Shown piece by piece: positions 17,592 through 25,690 of a DNA stretch of 64,000 nucleotides (positions are counted from its first letter, which is position 1; every line of letters begins with the position of its first letter). The stretch spans positions 1-64,000 of the forward strand of contig CAZPUR010000004.1 of assembly GCA_964589815.1 (NCBI GenBank). The letters run 5' to 3'. The notes beneath the pieces were generated by a model. It ran no database searches, was not told the DNA's origin, and worked only from the letters and a program-made list of their open reading frames with translations. The position numbers and the translations under genes are program-made. Source of the DNA: CAZPUR01 sp964589815 (GTDB lineage Bacteria > Patescibacteriota > Microgenomatia > UBA1400).

Positions 17592-18878
17592 ATGAAAAAC
17601 TTGATGCAAAAGATTGTTTCACTTTCTAAACGCCGGGGTTTTATTTTCCCCTCCTCAGAAATTTACGGCGGTTTTGGCGGCTTCTGGGATTTTGGCCCTC
17701 TGGGAGTGTTACTGAAAAACAATCTTAAGAAAATTTGGTGGCATGATTTGGTAGAGGTTAATGACAATATTTATGGCCTTGATTCCACTATTATTCTTAA
17801 TCCCAAGGTTTGGCAGGCGAGCGGTCATACCGGACCAGGATTTGCCGACCCCCTGCGAGAATGTAAAATCTGTCACCATCGTTTTCGGGGAGACGATTTG
17901 AAGACAGATAAATGCCCTGATTGCGGCGGAGAATTAACTAAGGAAAAGAAATTTAATATTTTAGTCAAGACTTTTATTGGGCCGGTAGAGGATCAATCAA
18001 CCCTAAGCTATTTAAGGGGTGAAACTTGTCAGGGAATATTTGTTAACTTTAAAAATGTAGTCGATGTGGTTAGACCAAAGATGCCTTTTGGGATTGCTCA
18101 GATTGGTAAAGCTTTTCGCAATGAAATTACTCCCGGTAATTTTAACTTTCGTTCTCGGGAATTTGAACAAATGGAGTTAGAGTTTTTTGTCAGGCCCGGT
18201 GAAGATGAGAAATGGTTCGAATTTTGGAAAAAAGAAAGAATGAAATGGCATTTATCTTTAGGGATTAAAAAAGACAAACTTCGTTTTTACGAGCATCCTC
18301 AGGAAAAACTGGCCCATTATTCAAAAAGAACGGTGGATGTGGAATATAAATTTCCTTTTGGCTGGGGTGAGATCGAAGGGGTGGCTAATCGAACTGATTT
18401 TGATTTAAAAAATCACAGCCAGCAGTCGGGCAGAGACTTAAGTTTTACTGATGAAAAAGGAAAGAAATTCTATCCTTATGTGATTGAACCTTCAGTAGGA
18501 ACCGACCGTTTAGCCTTAACTCTTTTAGTTGATGCTTATACTGAAGAAAAGGATCGAGTCGTTTTAAAACTGGAGCCATGTTTGTCACCCTATCAAGTGG
18601 CGGTTTTCCCTCTTTTGAGAAACAAGCCTCAGTTAGTCAGTCTGGCTAAAAAAGTTTACCAGGGTTTACAAAAAGAGCTTATTTGTGTTTGGGATGAGCG
18701 GGGCAATATCGGCAAGCGTTATTATGCTCAGGACGAGATTGGCACGCCTTGGTGCGTCACCATTGACTTTGACTCCTTAAAAAATCAGGATCTTACTGTC
18801 AGAGACAGGGATACGATGAAACAAAAAAGAGTGAAAATCAGTAAGTTAAAAGAATACTTTGACTCTAAACTTAAATAA
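17592..18878 (+). CDS. glyQS: Glycyl-tRNA synthetase, alpha2 type
   Basis: Charges tRNA-Gly. 428-aa class II enzyme of the homodimeric (eukaryote/archaeal/Gram-positive) type, not the alpha/beta two-subunit form. Motifs: RRGFIFPSSEIYGGFGGFWDFGPLG at the N terminus; a zinc-ribbon-like insertion with CKIC and CPDC (about 93-115); IAQIGKAFRNEITPGNF (motif 2); and VIEPSVGTDRLALTLL (motif 3). The C-terminal anticodon-binding domain runs from about 325 (PYQVAVFPLL). Preceded by a -10 box 7 nt upstream and no Shine-Dalgarno. Confidence 0.95.
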   Translation: MKNLMQKIVSLSKRRGFIFPSSEIYGGFGGFWDFGPLGVLLKNNLKKIWWHDLVEVNDNIYGLDSTIILNPKVWQASGHTGPGFADPLRECKICHHRFRGDDLKTDKCPDCGGELTKEKKFNILVKTFIGPVEDQSTLSYLRGETCQGIFVNFKNVVDVVRPKMPFGIAQIGKAFRNEITPGNFNFRSREFEQMELEFFVRPGEDEKWFEFWKKERMKWHLSLGIKKDKLRFYEHPQEKLAHYSKRTVDVEYKFPFGWGEIEGVANRTDFDLKNHSQQSGRDLSFTDEKGKKFYPYVIEPSVGTDRLALTLLVDAYTEEKDRVVLKLEPCLSPYQVAVFPLLRNKPQLVSLAKKVYQGLQKELICVWDERGNIGKRYYAQDEIGTPWCVTIDFDSLKNQDLTVRDRDTMKQKRVKISKLKEYFDSKLK

Positions 18879-18911
18879 TTTAGAACTTTTATTTTTTCAA
18901 GGGTTATTTTT

Positions 18912-19733
18912 ATGAAAAAGATACTGTTAATTGTAGTCATTTTTATCATTTTAGGAGTTGGTGGTTTTTTTGTTTATAAAAAGGTGATCAGTAGGCCTAA
19001 AGATGAGGCTAGAAAAACCATTACCAGTAAAAAACCGGAGGTTAACCTTTTAGAGCGGGAGAAAAGACCTTATGTGACTCTTATTCCCCGAGCTGATGGC
19101 CGTGAAGTTTCCATGACCATTAATGACCTGAAAAACCAAGAAGAGCTGGTGGAATATGAGCTTGAATATCAAGCCGGCAGTATGCTTCAAGGGGCGGGCG
19201 GCAGAATTGATTTTAGTGAAGAACCGGCGCCGGTGACCAAGAAGCTCTTATTCGGCTCCTGCTCCAAAGGTAAATGTAAATATGACGAAGATGTTTCCGG
19301 AGGCAGTCTGACTTTATACTTTACCGGCCAAGAAGAATATGGTTTGAAAACGGAATTTACTTTAAATAAGATGGAAGATAAAAAAGGTGTTTTTACTTCC
19401 AGAGATGTTAAAACTAGCTTAGATGTGGGAGAAAAGGGTTTAGATAATGATGTTTTTGTGATCGTGGCTTCAACCATGGGGTTGCCTGCCTCGCCGGCAG
19501 GCGGGCCGAGTGAAGTAGGGGGAGAAGTGGTAGCTGGTCCAATTGGATTTTTTACCGCCGAGAAACAGACAATTAAAAAAGCGACCTTGACTTTTAAAGG
19601 CATTAAAGCAGAAGGAAACTTGAAAGTTTTAGGCTGGGACGGAAGCAATTGGCAAGAATATGAGACAAAATTAGAGGATAATACGGCCACTGCCCAGGTT
19701 GACCAATTAGCCACTTTTGTTTTGGTTAAATAA
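18912..19733 (+). CDS. Membrane-anchored hypothetical protein
   Basis: 273 aa, not recognised. An N-terminal signal anchor (about residues 4-24: ILLIVVIFIILGVGGFFVY) and no lipobox cysteine, then a soluble beta-rich external domain ending in LKVLGWDGSNWQEYETKLEDNT, reminiscent of Ig-like surface domains. Two cysteines (GSCSKGKCKYD) might form a disulfide. A hairpin repeat (19484-19502) is translated in frame as a Pro/Gly/Ala-rich loop. It follows glyQS by 33 bases. Confidence 0.7.
   Translation: MKKILLIVVIFIILGVGGFFVYKKVISRPKDEARKTITSKKPEVNLLEREKRPYVTLIPRADGREVSMTINDLKNQEELVEYELEYQAGSMLQGAGGRIDFSEEPAPVTKKLLFGSCSKGKCKYDEDVSGGSLTLYFTGQEEYGLKTEFTLNKMEDKKGVFTSRDVKTSLDVGEKGLDNDVFVIVASTMGLPASPAGGPSEVGGEVVAGPIGFFTAEKQTIKKATLTFKGIKAEGNLKVLGWDGSNWQEYETKLEDNTATAQVDQLATFVLVK
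19484..19502. repeat. GC-rich hairpin inside a CDS
   Basis: GCCTGCC (19484-19490) pairs with GGCAGGC (19496-19502) around a TCGCC loop, inside the hypothetical gene at 18912. Related in sequence to the palindromes at 2509 and 50056. Confidence 0.65.
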
Positions 19734-19772
19734 GAGAACAGGAATAACTTTGTCTATATTTTGTATCAGATA

Positions 19773-19781
19773 TGGTAAAAT
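19773..19781 (+). promoter_or_regulatory. Extended -10 promoter, leaderless type
   Basis: TGG-TAAAAT ending 7 bases before ATG 19789. No clear -35. Same geometry as the glyQS, rplU, ileS and lepB promoters. Confidence 0.45.
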
Positions 19782-19788
19782 AATTAAT

Positions 19789-20073
19789 ATGGACGAAAAA
19801 AAAGAGATAACTCCCGAAAATTGTCGTTTTCGGGTAACCACTAAACCTCGGGCAGAAGGCACCCTCGGGAACGAAAATATATGTGCTCCAAGCTTTGGCA
19901 GCCAAGGAGGTTTTAGTAGTACTTTAGTCTGTTTGAAGCAAGGAGATGGACAATACGCCCATCTTTGCCCCCTCGAGCAAGCTTTAAAAGCCGACGAGTT
20001 TTTTAGAGAACGGAAATTAGCAGAGTTAGATAAAAGTTTAGCTAGGTTAAAAGATTTAGGTTATATTGATTAG
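19789..20073 (+). CDS. Small hypothetical protein with four cysteines
   Basis: 94 aa, not recognised. ATG 19789 is preferred to a longer frame from 19717 because it lies 7 bases after an extended -10 box and the upstream extension overlaps the previous gene. Soluble, with four Cys (N-C-R-F, N-I-C-A, L-V-C-L, H-L-C-P) that could bind a metal, and a charged C-terminal helix (KADEFFRERKLAELDKSLARLKDLG). Confidence 0.6.
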   Translation: MDEKKEITPENCRFRVTTKPRAEGTLGNENICAPSFGSQGGFSSTLVCLKQGDGQYAHLCPLEQALKADEFFRERKLAELDKSLARLKDLGYID

Positions 20074-20081
20074 TAGAATTT

Positions 20082-20170
20082 ATGCCTCCACAGCAATTTC
20101 CTGAGCCCACGGTCGGCGCCTTGATTTAGAGCCTTATACCAGGAAAGTAATCAAAGAATATAAAAAATAA
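20082..20170 (+). pseudogene. Probable NUDIX hydrolase remnant (internal deletion)
   Basis: ATG 20082 begins M-P-P-Q-Q-F-P-E-P-T-V-G-A-L-I and then stops; PEPTVGALI is the typical first strand of NUDIX hydrolases. A shifted frame directly after reads D-L-E-P-Y-T-R-K-V-I-K-E-Y-K-K and stops at 20170, which looks like a NUDIX C-terminal helix. The middle, including the NUDIX box, is absent. Identification rests on these two short stretches only. Confidence 0.4.
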
Positions 20171-20211
20171 TTATAGTGTCTGAGTTGGCGTGAAAACGCT
20201 AGAACTGCTTC

Positions 20212-20240
20212 TTGACAGTTTCCGTGAAAATATATAAAAA
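20212..20240 (+). promoter_or_regulatory. mraZ operon promoter
   Basis: TTGACA (20212-20217), 17 bases, TAAAAA (20235-20240); an alternative TATAAA lies at 20233. The predicted start of transcription, near 20247, falls at the first MraZ-type box. Confidence 0.55.
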
Positions 20241-20248
20241 TAGATAAT

Positions 20249-20275
20249 AGTGGCATAAAGTGGTGAAAAAGGGTG
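20249..20275 (+). promoter_or_regulatory. Three MraZ-type operator boxes
   Basis: AGTGG, AGTGG and AAGGG start at 20249, 20259 and 20269, an exact 10-bp (one helical turn) spacing, 24 bases before the mraZ coding region. MraZ proteins bind three or four direct GTGG/TGGG-type repeats in front of their own operon, so autoregulation of the division cluster is likely. Confidence 0.7.
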
Positions 20276-20298
20276 CTTAATCATCCAGAGGACGATAA

Positions 20299-20736
20299 AT
20301 GTTAATTGGTAATTATCAGGGTAAATTAGATTTGGAAAAAGGAAGAACCGCTCTTCCCAAGAAGTTTCGTTCTTTATTGGGCAAAAAAGTAATTATTACC
20401 GCCGGATATGAGAAATCTTTAATGATTATTAGCCTTGACTCTTGGGAGAAAGTCGTCGGTCAGATTGTTAATAAGCCTTTTATTTCTGGTTCTGCCCGAG
20501 AAACTGACCGGTTTTTGCTTGGTTCTGCTTTTGAGGTAGAACTTGATAATCAGGGAAGAATGATTATTCCTGTTTCTTTAAGAAGTTATGCCGCTTTGTC
20601 CGCTGATATTGTTTTTGTTGGCATCGGCAATCGAGTTGAAGTTTGGGATCAGACAGGCTGGGAAAAACACCAGCAATATTTAGATGAAAATATCAGCCAG
20701 ATAAGCGAGAAACTTGATGAAACAGAGAACAAATAG
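20299..20736 (+). CDS. mraZ: Transcriptional regulator MraZ
   Basis: 145 aa, first gene of the division and cell-wall cluster. Two tandem SpoVT-AbrB-like (swapped-hairpin) domains: GNYQGKLDLEKGRTALPKKFR and EVELDNQGRMIIPVSLR. MraZ forms a ring-shaped oligomer and binds direct repeats upstream of its operon. The Shine-Dalgarno (AGAGGA, 20287-20292) lies in a half copy of the CCAGAGG hairpin family. rsmH starts inside its last codons. Confidence 0.95.
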   Translation: MLIGNYQGKLDLEKGRTALPKKFRSLLGKKVIITAGYEKSLMIISLDSWEKVVGQIVNKPFISGSARETDRFLLGSAFEVELDNQGRMIIPVSLRSYAALSADIVFVGIGNRVEVWDQTGWEKHQQYLDENISQISEKLDETENK

Positions 20737-21640
20737 GGCTAAAGAGGGCTCGAAACCCTTTCATCAGCCCGTACTTTTAAAAGAAGTAATAGAATTTTTA
20801 AATATCAAACCCGGTGAGGTTTATATTGATGCCACTGTCGGCGGCGGAGGCCACACAGCGGCGATTTTGAAGAAAGGAGGCAGGGTTTTTGGCTTAGACC
20901 GCGATCCTGAAGCAGTAAGTTTTGCTAATCAACGTTTAAAATCTGTCTGCCCTAACGCTGATTATCAAATTGTTCAAGGTAATTTTGTTGATTTAGAAAA
21001 GATTATGGTTAGCCATCAGGTTCAACGGCCGGCTGGAATCCTTTTCGACCTGGGGGTTTCATCCCATCAGTTAGACAAGAAAGAACGCGGTTTTTCCTTT
21101 TCAGCTGAAGCACCCTTAGACATGCGGATGGAACCCTCATTAGCCGTTAAAGCGGCTGACTTAATCAACGGTCTGCATCAAGGAGAACTGGAAAAGCTTT
21201 TTTCCCGCCTGGGTGAAGAACTTTTGGCCGTACCCATTGCTAAAGTGATTGTTCGGGCCCGGAAGAGAGCGGCAATTAAGACTACTAAACAATTGGCCGC
21301 AATCGTCAGCCGAGTTTATCAAAGGAGGTATAGAAGCAAAAGTAGGATTCATCCGGCGACTAAAGTGTTTTTAGCCCTAAGGATTGCGGTTAATGACGAG
21401 CTTAATAATTTAAAAGAAGGTTTAGTTCAGGCAATGAGGGTTTTAAAGAAAAAGGGTCGGTTAGTGGTAATTAGTTTTCATGGCTTGGAAGATAAAATAG
21501 TCAAAGATTTTTTTAAGAAAGGAGGTCAATCAGAATGGTGGGAGATTTTAACCAAAAAACCAGTTGTTCCCCAAGAGGAGGAAATAAAAGACAATCCTCG
21601 CTCTCGCAGCGCCAAGCTGAGAGCCGTGGAAAAAATCTAA
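20717..21640 (+). CDS. rsmH: 16S rRNA (cytosine-1402-N4)-methyltransferase
   Basis: 307 aa (MraW). Methylates N4 of C1402 in the ribosomal decoding centre using SAM. Motifs: HQPVLLKEV near the N terminus, YIDATVGGGGHTAAIL (SAM loop), FGLDRDPEAV, GILFDLGVSSHQLD, RGFSF...PLDMRM, and GRLVVISFHGLEDKIVKDFF. ATG 20717 is preferred to TTG 20714. Overlaps mraZ by 20 bases and contains the start of ftsL in its 3' end. Confidence 0.95.
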   Translation: MKQRTNRAKEGSKPFHQPVLLKEVIEFLNIKPGEVYIDATVGGGGHTAAILKKGGRVFGLDRDPEAVSFANQRLKSVCPNADYQIVQGNFVDLEKIMVSHQVQRPAGILFDLGVSSHQLDKKERGFSFSAEAPLDMRMEPSLAVKAADLINGLHQGELEKLFSRLGEELLAVPIAKVIVRARKRAAIKTTKQLAAIVSRVYQRRYRSKSRIHPATKVFLALRIAVNDELNNLKEGLVQAMRVLKKKGRLVVISFHGLEDKIVKDFFKKGGQSEWWEILTKKPVVPQEEEIKDNPRSRSAKLRAVEKI

Positions 21641-21924
21641 CCAAAAGGAAAAAATTGTTTTATTTCATCCCCTTGTTTTTAATGGTTGTTTTAGGTGTGG
21701 CCCAAATATACTTTTCGACGCAATTAGCCACTAAAGGTAAAAAAATCACCACCTTAGAAAAAGAAACGCAAATTTTAGAGGAGGAAAACAAAAATTTAAA
21801 AAGCGAAATTGCCTCTTTTGGCGGCCTAAATAAACTTTTAAGCCTGGCGGCGGAAAAAGGTTTTACTAAAGACTTTCAGATTATTAACTTAAGTAGTAAA
21901 GTTCCTGTAGCCCTGAACCCATAA
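21535..21924 (+). CDS. ftsL: FtsL-like division protein
   Basis: 129 aa. A basic cytoplasmic tail of about 40 residues, one transmembrane helix (about 42-60, FYFIPLFLMVVLGVAQIYF) and an external coiled coil (about 63-95, KITTLEKETQILEEENKNLKSEI): the layout of FtsL/DivIC, which couples FtsQ to the FtsW-FtsI synthase. Recognised by topology and position (rsmH-ftsL-ftsI) more than by sequence. Start at ATG 21535 is supported by a strong AAAGGAGG nine bases upstream, so the gene overlaps rsmH by 106 bases; TTG 21655 after AAGGA is a possible short form. Confidence 0.7.
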   Translation: MVGDFNQKTSCSPRGGNKRQSSLSQRQAESRGKNLTKRKKLFYFIPLFLMVVLGVAQIYFSTQLATKGKKITTLEKETQILEEENKNLKSEIASFGGLNKLLSLAAEKGFTKDFQIINLSSKVPVALNP

Positions 21925-21928
21925 TTTT

Positions 21929-22018
21929 ATCCCGCAGTCCCGACGTAACGTCGGGGTACGGGATGAAAACTATTACTTTTTAGGAACTGCAGATTTAAAA
22001 AATCTGCAGAGTTTTCAT
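21929..22018. repeat. Double-hairpin element, copy 1 (before ftsI)
   Basis: Hairpin 1: ATCCCG (21929-21934) with CGGGAT (21959-21964), plus inner CCCGACG/CGTCGGG. Hairpin 2: ATGAAAACT (21963-21971) with AGTTTTCAT (22010-22018), plus inner CTGCAGATTT (21987-21996) with AAATCTGCAG (22000-22009). The last two bases are the first two of the ftsI ATG. Copy 2 lies at 37273-37400. Confidence 0.85.
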
Positions 22019-23783
22019 GAAAAAGAAATTTACTAACTGGCGACCCCTAGTTTTAGTGGTCGTTTTTTTTATTCTTTTTTTGCTTATTCTGCTGCGTTTA
22101 TTTTATTGGCAGGTTTTAGCCAGCGAAAAACTGCTTCAACTGGCTAAAAATCAATACCATTCTCAAGAAGAAATCATGCCTAATCGGGGAGAAATATTAG
22201 CGACCGACGGCTTTCCCTTGGTGACTAACAAAAAGGCCTATTTACTTTACAGTGCTCTAGGCCAACTGGATAAGCCCAGCGACGAAGTGGCGGAAACCTT
22301 AGCGCCTTTATTAATTGAACCTGAGAATGTTGAAGCCAGTCTGTCAGCTGGAGAAAAAGAAAAATTAACTAAAAATTTGATTAAAGATAAAGAAGAAGAC
22401 TTAAAGACAAAGCTAAGTTTAGACCTTTCCTGGATTATTTTGGAGCATAAACTTTCTGAAGAAATTAAAGAAAAGATAAAGCAGTTGGAAATAACTGGTT
22501 TAGGTTTTGAAAACGAATCAACCAGATTTTATCCTGAAGCTTCAATGGCTGCTCATCTCCTGGGTTTTGTCGGTAAAAATGAGACCGGTTTGGACACGGG
22601 TTATTTTGGACTGGAAGGTTTTTATGATATGGAGCTTAGAGGCAGGCAGGGAGTTCTTATCCAAGAAAAAGACGCCGCCAACAGGCCGATCTTGGTCGGC
22701 TTTTTTTCCACCGAGGAAAAAAAGGACGGCCAAAATTTGGTTTTGCATTTAGACCGAACGGTTCAGTTTATCGTCGAACAAGAATTGGAAAAAGCAGTCA
22801 AAAGATATGGAGCCAAATCTGGCTCGGTCATTATTATGGATCCTAATACCGGTGGGATTATAGCCATGGCCAGCTGGCCTAAATTTGAACCGCAAAAATA
22901 TTTTAAATCGGATAAAACTCTTTTTAAAAATCCTCTTATTTCTGATACCTATGAACCGGGCTCCACTTTCAAAATTTTTGTCATGGCCGCCGCCTTAGAT
23001 AGTGAAGCGGTAGAAAAGGAAACCAAATGTGATGTTTGTGACCACGCCCTGAAAATTGATAAATATGAAATTAAAAATTGGAATGATAAATATCATCCTC
23101 AGTCGACCATGGATGAAATCATCCAGCATTCAGATAATATTGGGATGGTTTTTGTCAGCCGCAAACTGGGTTTAGATAATTTCTTAAAGTATATTAAAGA
23201 TTTTGGTTTTGGTCAGGAAACTAATATTGACCTTCAAGGAGAAGCGGCCAGTCCTTTAAGGCCTGATAATCAATGGAGTGAAGTTGATTTGGCCACGGCT
23301 GCTTTTGGGCAAGGAATCACGGTGACCGGCATCCAAATGGTTCAGGCCTGTAGTGTCATTGCCAACGGCGGCTGGTTAATAGAGCCTCAAGTGGTTAAAA
23401 AAGTCATTTCGGGCAAGGAAGAAATAGAAATGAAAGTAAAAAAAATCAGACAAGTAATTAAGCCTAAAACAGCCAGAATAGTTAAAGAAATGATGGTTCA
23501 AGCGGTGGACAAAGGAGAAGCCAGTTACCTGAAGAAAAAAATACCCGGATTTAAGATTGCCGGTAAAACCGGCACCGCCCAGATTCCGGTGGCCGGGCAC
23601 TATGACGAAGAAAAAACCATTGCTTCATTCATTGGTTTTGCTCCGGCGGATAAACCCCGATTGGTGATGCTGACCAGTCTGCGGGAGCCAGAATCGTCTC
23701 CTTGGGGTTCAGAAACAGCAGCCCCTTTATTTTTTAATATTGCCAAACAACTTTTCCCCTATTATGGCATTCAACCGGAGTAA
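22017..23783 (+). CDS. ftsI: FtsI/PBP2-type peptidoglycan transpeptidase
   Basis: 588-aa class B penicillin-binding protein that crosslinks peptidoglycan at the septum. Short cytoplasmic tail, transmembrane helix (about 11-31), dimerisation domain (MPNRGEILATDGFPL; YPEASMAAHLLGFVG...GLEGFYD), then the transpeptidase domain with S-T-F-K (catalytic S316, K319), S-D-N (372-374) and K-T-G-T (517-520). No Shine-Dalgarno: the ATG is embedded in the last base pairs of hairpin 2 of the upstream element, which could hinder ribosome access when folded. Partner of FtsW (44410). Confidence 0.93.
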   Translation: MKKKFTNWRPLVLVVVFFILFLLILLRLFYWQVLASEKLLQLAKNQYHSQEEIMPNRGEILATDGFPLVTNKKAYLLYSALGQLDKPSDEVAETLAPLLIEPENVEASLSAGEKEKLTKNLIKDKEEDLKTKLSLDLSWIILEHKLSEEIKEKIKQLEITGLGFENESTRFYPEASMAAHLLGFVGKNETGLDTGYFGLEGFYDMELRGRQGVLIQEKDAANRPILVGFFSTEEKKDGQNLVLHLDRTVQFIVEQELEKAVKRYGAKSGSVIIMDPNTGGIIAMASWPKFEPQKYFKSDKTLFKNPLISDTYEPGSTFKIFVMAAALDSEAVEKETKCDVCDHALKIDKYEIKNWNDKYHPQSTMDEIIQHSDNIGMVFVSRKLGLDNFLKYIKDFGFGQETNIDLQGEAASPLRPDNQWSEVDLATAAFGQGITVTGIQMVQACSVIANGGWLIEPQVVKKVISGKEEIEMKVKKIRQVIKPKTARIVKEMMVQAVDKGEASYLKKKIPGFKIAGKTGTAQIPVAGHYDEEKTIASFIGFAPADKPRLVMLTSLREPESSPWGSETAAPLFFNIAKQLFPYYGIQPE

Positions 23784-23785
23784 AT

Positions 23786-23794
23786 TGATATAAT
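23786..23794 (+). promoter_or_regulatory. Extended -10 promoter before murE
   Basis: TG-A-TATAAT ending 5 bases before ATG 23800 and 11 before the in-frame ATG 23806. If used, the mRNA would be leaderless or nearly so and might favour the second ATG. Confidence 0.45.
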
Positions 23795-23799
23795 ACTTA

Positions 23800-25035
23800 A
23801 TGTTTATGGCAAAGCTATTAAAAACAGTTAGGAACTGCTCCTTTATTTGTCGATTAAGAGGGTTAATCCCCGAAGTTTTAGTCAACTACATTTATCATTT
23901 CCCCCAAGCCTTGTTAGCCATTAGCTATTATGGTTATCCGGCCAAAGATTTAAAAGTGATTGGGGTAACCGGTACGGACGGCAAAACTACCACCGCCACT
24001 TTAATTTATGAGATTTTAAAAAAGGCCGGCTTGAAAACTGCCCTGATTTCCACGGTTTCGGCCAAAATCGGAAGCAAAGATTTACCGACTGGCCTTCATG
24101 TAACTTCACCCCATCCCTGGGAACTGCAAAGACTTTTAAAATTAATCAGAGACAAAGGATTTAAGTATCTGGTTTTAGAAACCACCTCTCATGGTCTGGA
24201 GCAATTCAGGCTTTTGGGAGCCAATTTTTACATTGGTTTAATTACTAACGTTACTCATGAGCATTTAGACTACCATAAGACTTTTAAAAACTATCTCAAA
24301 GCCAAAGCCAAACTTTTTAAAAAGACTAAATTCAGCGTTTTAAATCAAGATGATAGCTCTTTTGCTCCGCTCAAAAAAGTGGCGTCAGGTAAAATCATTA
24401 GTTATGGCCTAAAAAGCGGTGATTATCATCTCAAAAACTTTGCTTTTAAAACCAGACTTTTGGGAGAATACAATTTATACAACTGTTTGGCCGCCATTAG
24501 CGTCGCTAAAACCTTAGGCATCAAAAATGAGGTTATTCGTCAAGTAATCGCCGATTTTAAAGGGATGATTGGCCGCATGGAGGAGATAAAAACCAATAAA
24601 GGATTTAGGGTTTTTGTTGACTTTGCCCACACGCCCAATGGGCTTAAAAATGCCCTAAAAACCCTTAAAAGCCTAAAACCTGAGCATCTAATGGCTGTTT
24701 TTGGTGCCGCCGGATTAAGGGACCGAACGAAAAGACCTTTAATGGGGCAAGTTGCCTGTCAACTGGCTGATAAAGTGATTTTAACTGCCGAAGATCCGCG
24801 AACAGAAGCAGTTAATCAAATTATTAAGGCAATAGCTAGCGGTTGCAAGAGCCAGGATAAGATTATTAAAGAACCAGACAGGCAGAAGGCGATTAATTTA
24901 GCCCTTAAAATGGCCCAGAAAGGCGATATTGTTGGTATTTTTGGCAAGGGCCATGAACAATCTCTGTGTTTTGGGACCCAAGAATACCCCTGGTCAGACC
25001 AGGAGGCAGTTAAAAAAGCCCTGAAGAAAAAATAA
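23800..25035 (+). CDS. murE: MurE-type UDP-MurNAc-tripeptide synthase
   Basis: 411-aa Mur ligase adding the third stem-peptide residue. ATP loop GVTGTDGKTTT (about 52-62), ETTSHGLEQFR, NVTHEHLDYH, and the C-terminal domain with FVDFAHTPNGL and FGAAGLRDRTKRPLMG. Usual MurE is about 490 aa; the UDP-binding N-terminal domain is largely missing here. The acceptor motif reads AEDPRTE where meso-DAP enzymes have DNPR, so the amino acid added cannot be assigned with confidence. Start at ATG 23800 or 23806. Confidence 0.85.
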   Translation: MFMAKLLKTVRNCSFICRLRGLIPEVLVNYIYHFPQALLAISYYGYPAKDLKVIGVTGTDGKTTTATLIYEILKKAGLKTALISTVSAKIGSKDLPTGLHVTSPHPWELQRLLKLIRDKGFKYLVLETTSHGLEQFRLLGANFYIGLITNVTHEHLDYHKTFKNYLKAKAKLFKKTKFSVLNQDDSSFAPLKKVASGKIISYGLKSGDYHLKNFAFKTRLLGEYNLYNCLAAISVAKTLGIKNEVIRQVIADFKGMIGRMEEIKTNKGFRVFVDFAHTPNGLKNALKTLKSLKPEHLMAVFGAAGLRDRTKRPLMGQVACQLADKVILTAEDPRTEAVNQIIKAIASGCKSQDKIIKEPDRQKAINLALKMAQKGDIVGIFGKGHEQSLCFGTQEYPWSDQEAVKKALKKK

Positions 25036-25036
25036 A

Positions 25037-25654
25037 ATGAATTTTCCCTTAATTGACCAATTTTTTAACCTTAAAGACTTCCGTCATCAAAGTCTTTTTA
25101 AGAAGATTAAATATCCCTGGGAGATTTTAAAAAGACTTGACCAATATGTCTCCGAGTTTTTAAAAGAAAAAAAGAAAAAAGACGTTTTTATTGGTCAAGG
25201 AGTCAAAATTGATGAGTCAGCCAGAATCAAAGGGCCGGTTCTAATTGGTAAAAATACGGTTATTGGTTTTGGAGCTCTACTAAGAGGGCCTCTTATTATT
25301 GGTGACAACTGCATCATTGGTAGGAGCGAGATTAAACATTCGATTCTTTTAAATCAGGTTTTCGCGGAGCACTTTAATTATATTGGCGACAGCATTATTG
25401 GTAACAAAGTTAATTTTGGGGCCGGAACAAAAGTGGCCAATTTAAGATTTGACTGGCAGAATATTAAGATTGACTATCAAGAGAAAAAGATTGACACCAG
25501 TTTACAAAAATTAGGGGCTATTATTGCTGATGGTTGCCAGCTGGGTTGTAACTCAGTTTTGAATCCAGGCACAATTTTAGGTAAAAAATGTTCTGTTTAC
25601 CCTTTAGTTTCGGTTAAAGCCGGAGTTTATAAAGATAATTCGATAATTAAATGA
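25037..25654 (+). CDS. GlmU C-terminal-like beta-helix acyltransferase
   Basis: 205-aa left-handed beta-helix protein matching the acetyltransferase half of GlmU: repeated hexapeptides (VKIDESARIKGPVLIGKNTVIG...LLRGPLIIGDNCIIG), then HFNYIGDSIIGNKVNFGAGTKVANLRFDW, close to the GlmU acetyl-CoA site. It would acetylate glucosamine-1-phosphate. The uridylyltransferase half is a separate gene just downstream, so GlmU appears split, with the domain order reversed. Starts one base after the murE stop. Could instead be a standalone sugar acetyltransferase. Confidence 0.65.
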   Translation: MNFPLIDQFFNLKDFRHQSLFKKIKYPWEILKRLDQYVSEFLKEKKKKDVFIGQGVKIDESARIKGPVLIGKNTVIGFGALLRGPLIIGDNCIIGRSEIKHSILLNQVFAEHFNYIGDSIIGNKVNFGAGTKVANLRFDWQNIKIDYQEKKIDTSLQKLGAIIADGCQLGCNSVLNPGTILGKKCSVYPLVSVKAGVYKDNSIIK

Positions 25655-25690
25655 GAGGAATGATAAAATAATAACTGCCCTGAAGGGAGA

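Noticed and set aside
19187..19714. Minus-strand 175-aa frame
   Set aside because: Entirely antisense to the membrane-anchored gene at 18912, with no ribosome site; the plus strand has the signal anchor and context.
20249..20275. Tandem repeat of unknown function
   Set aside because: The spacing, sequence and position before mraZ are explained by MraZ operator boxes.
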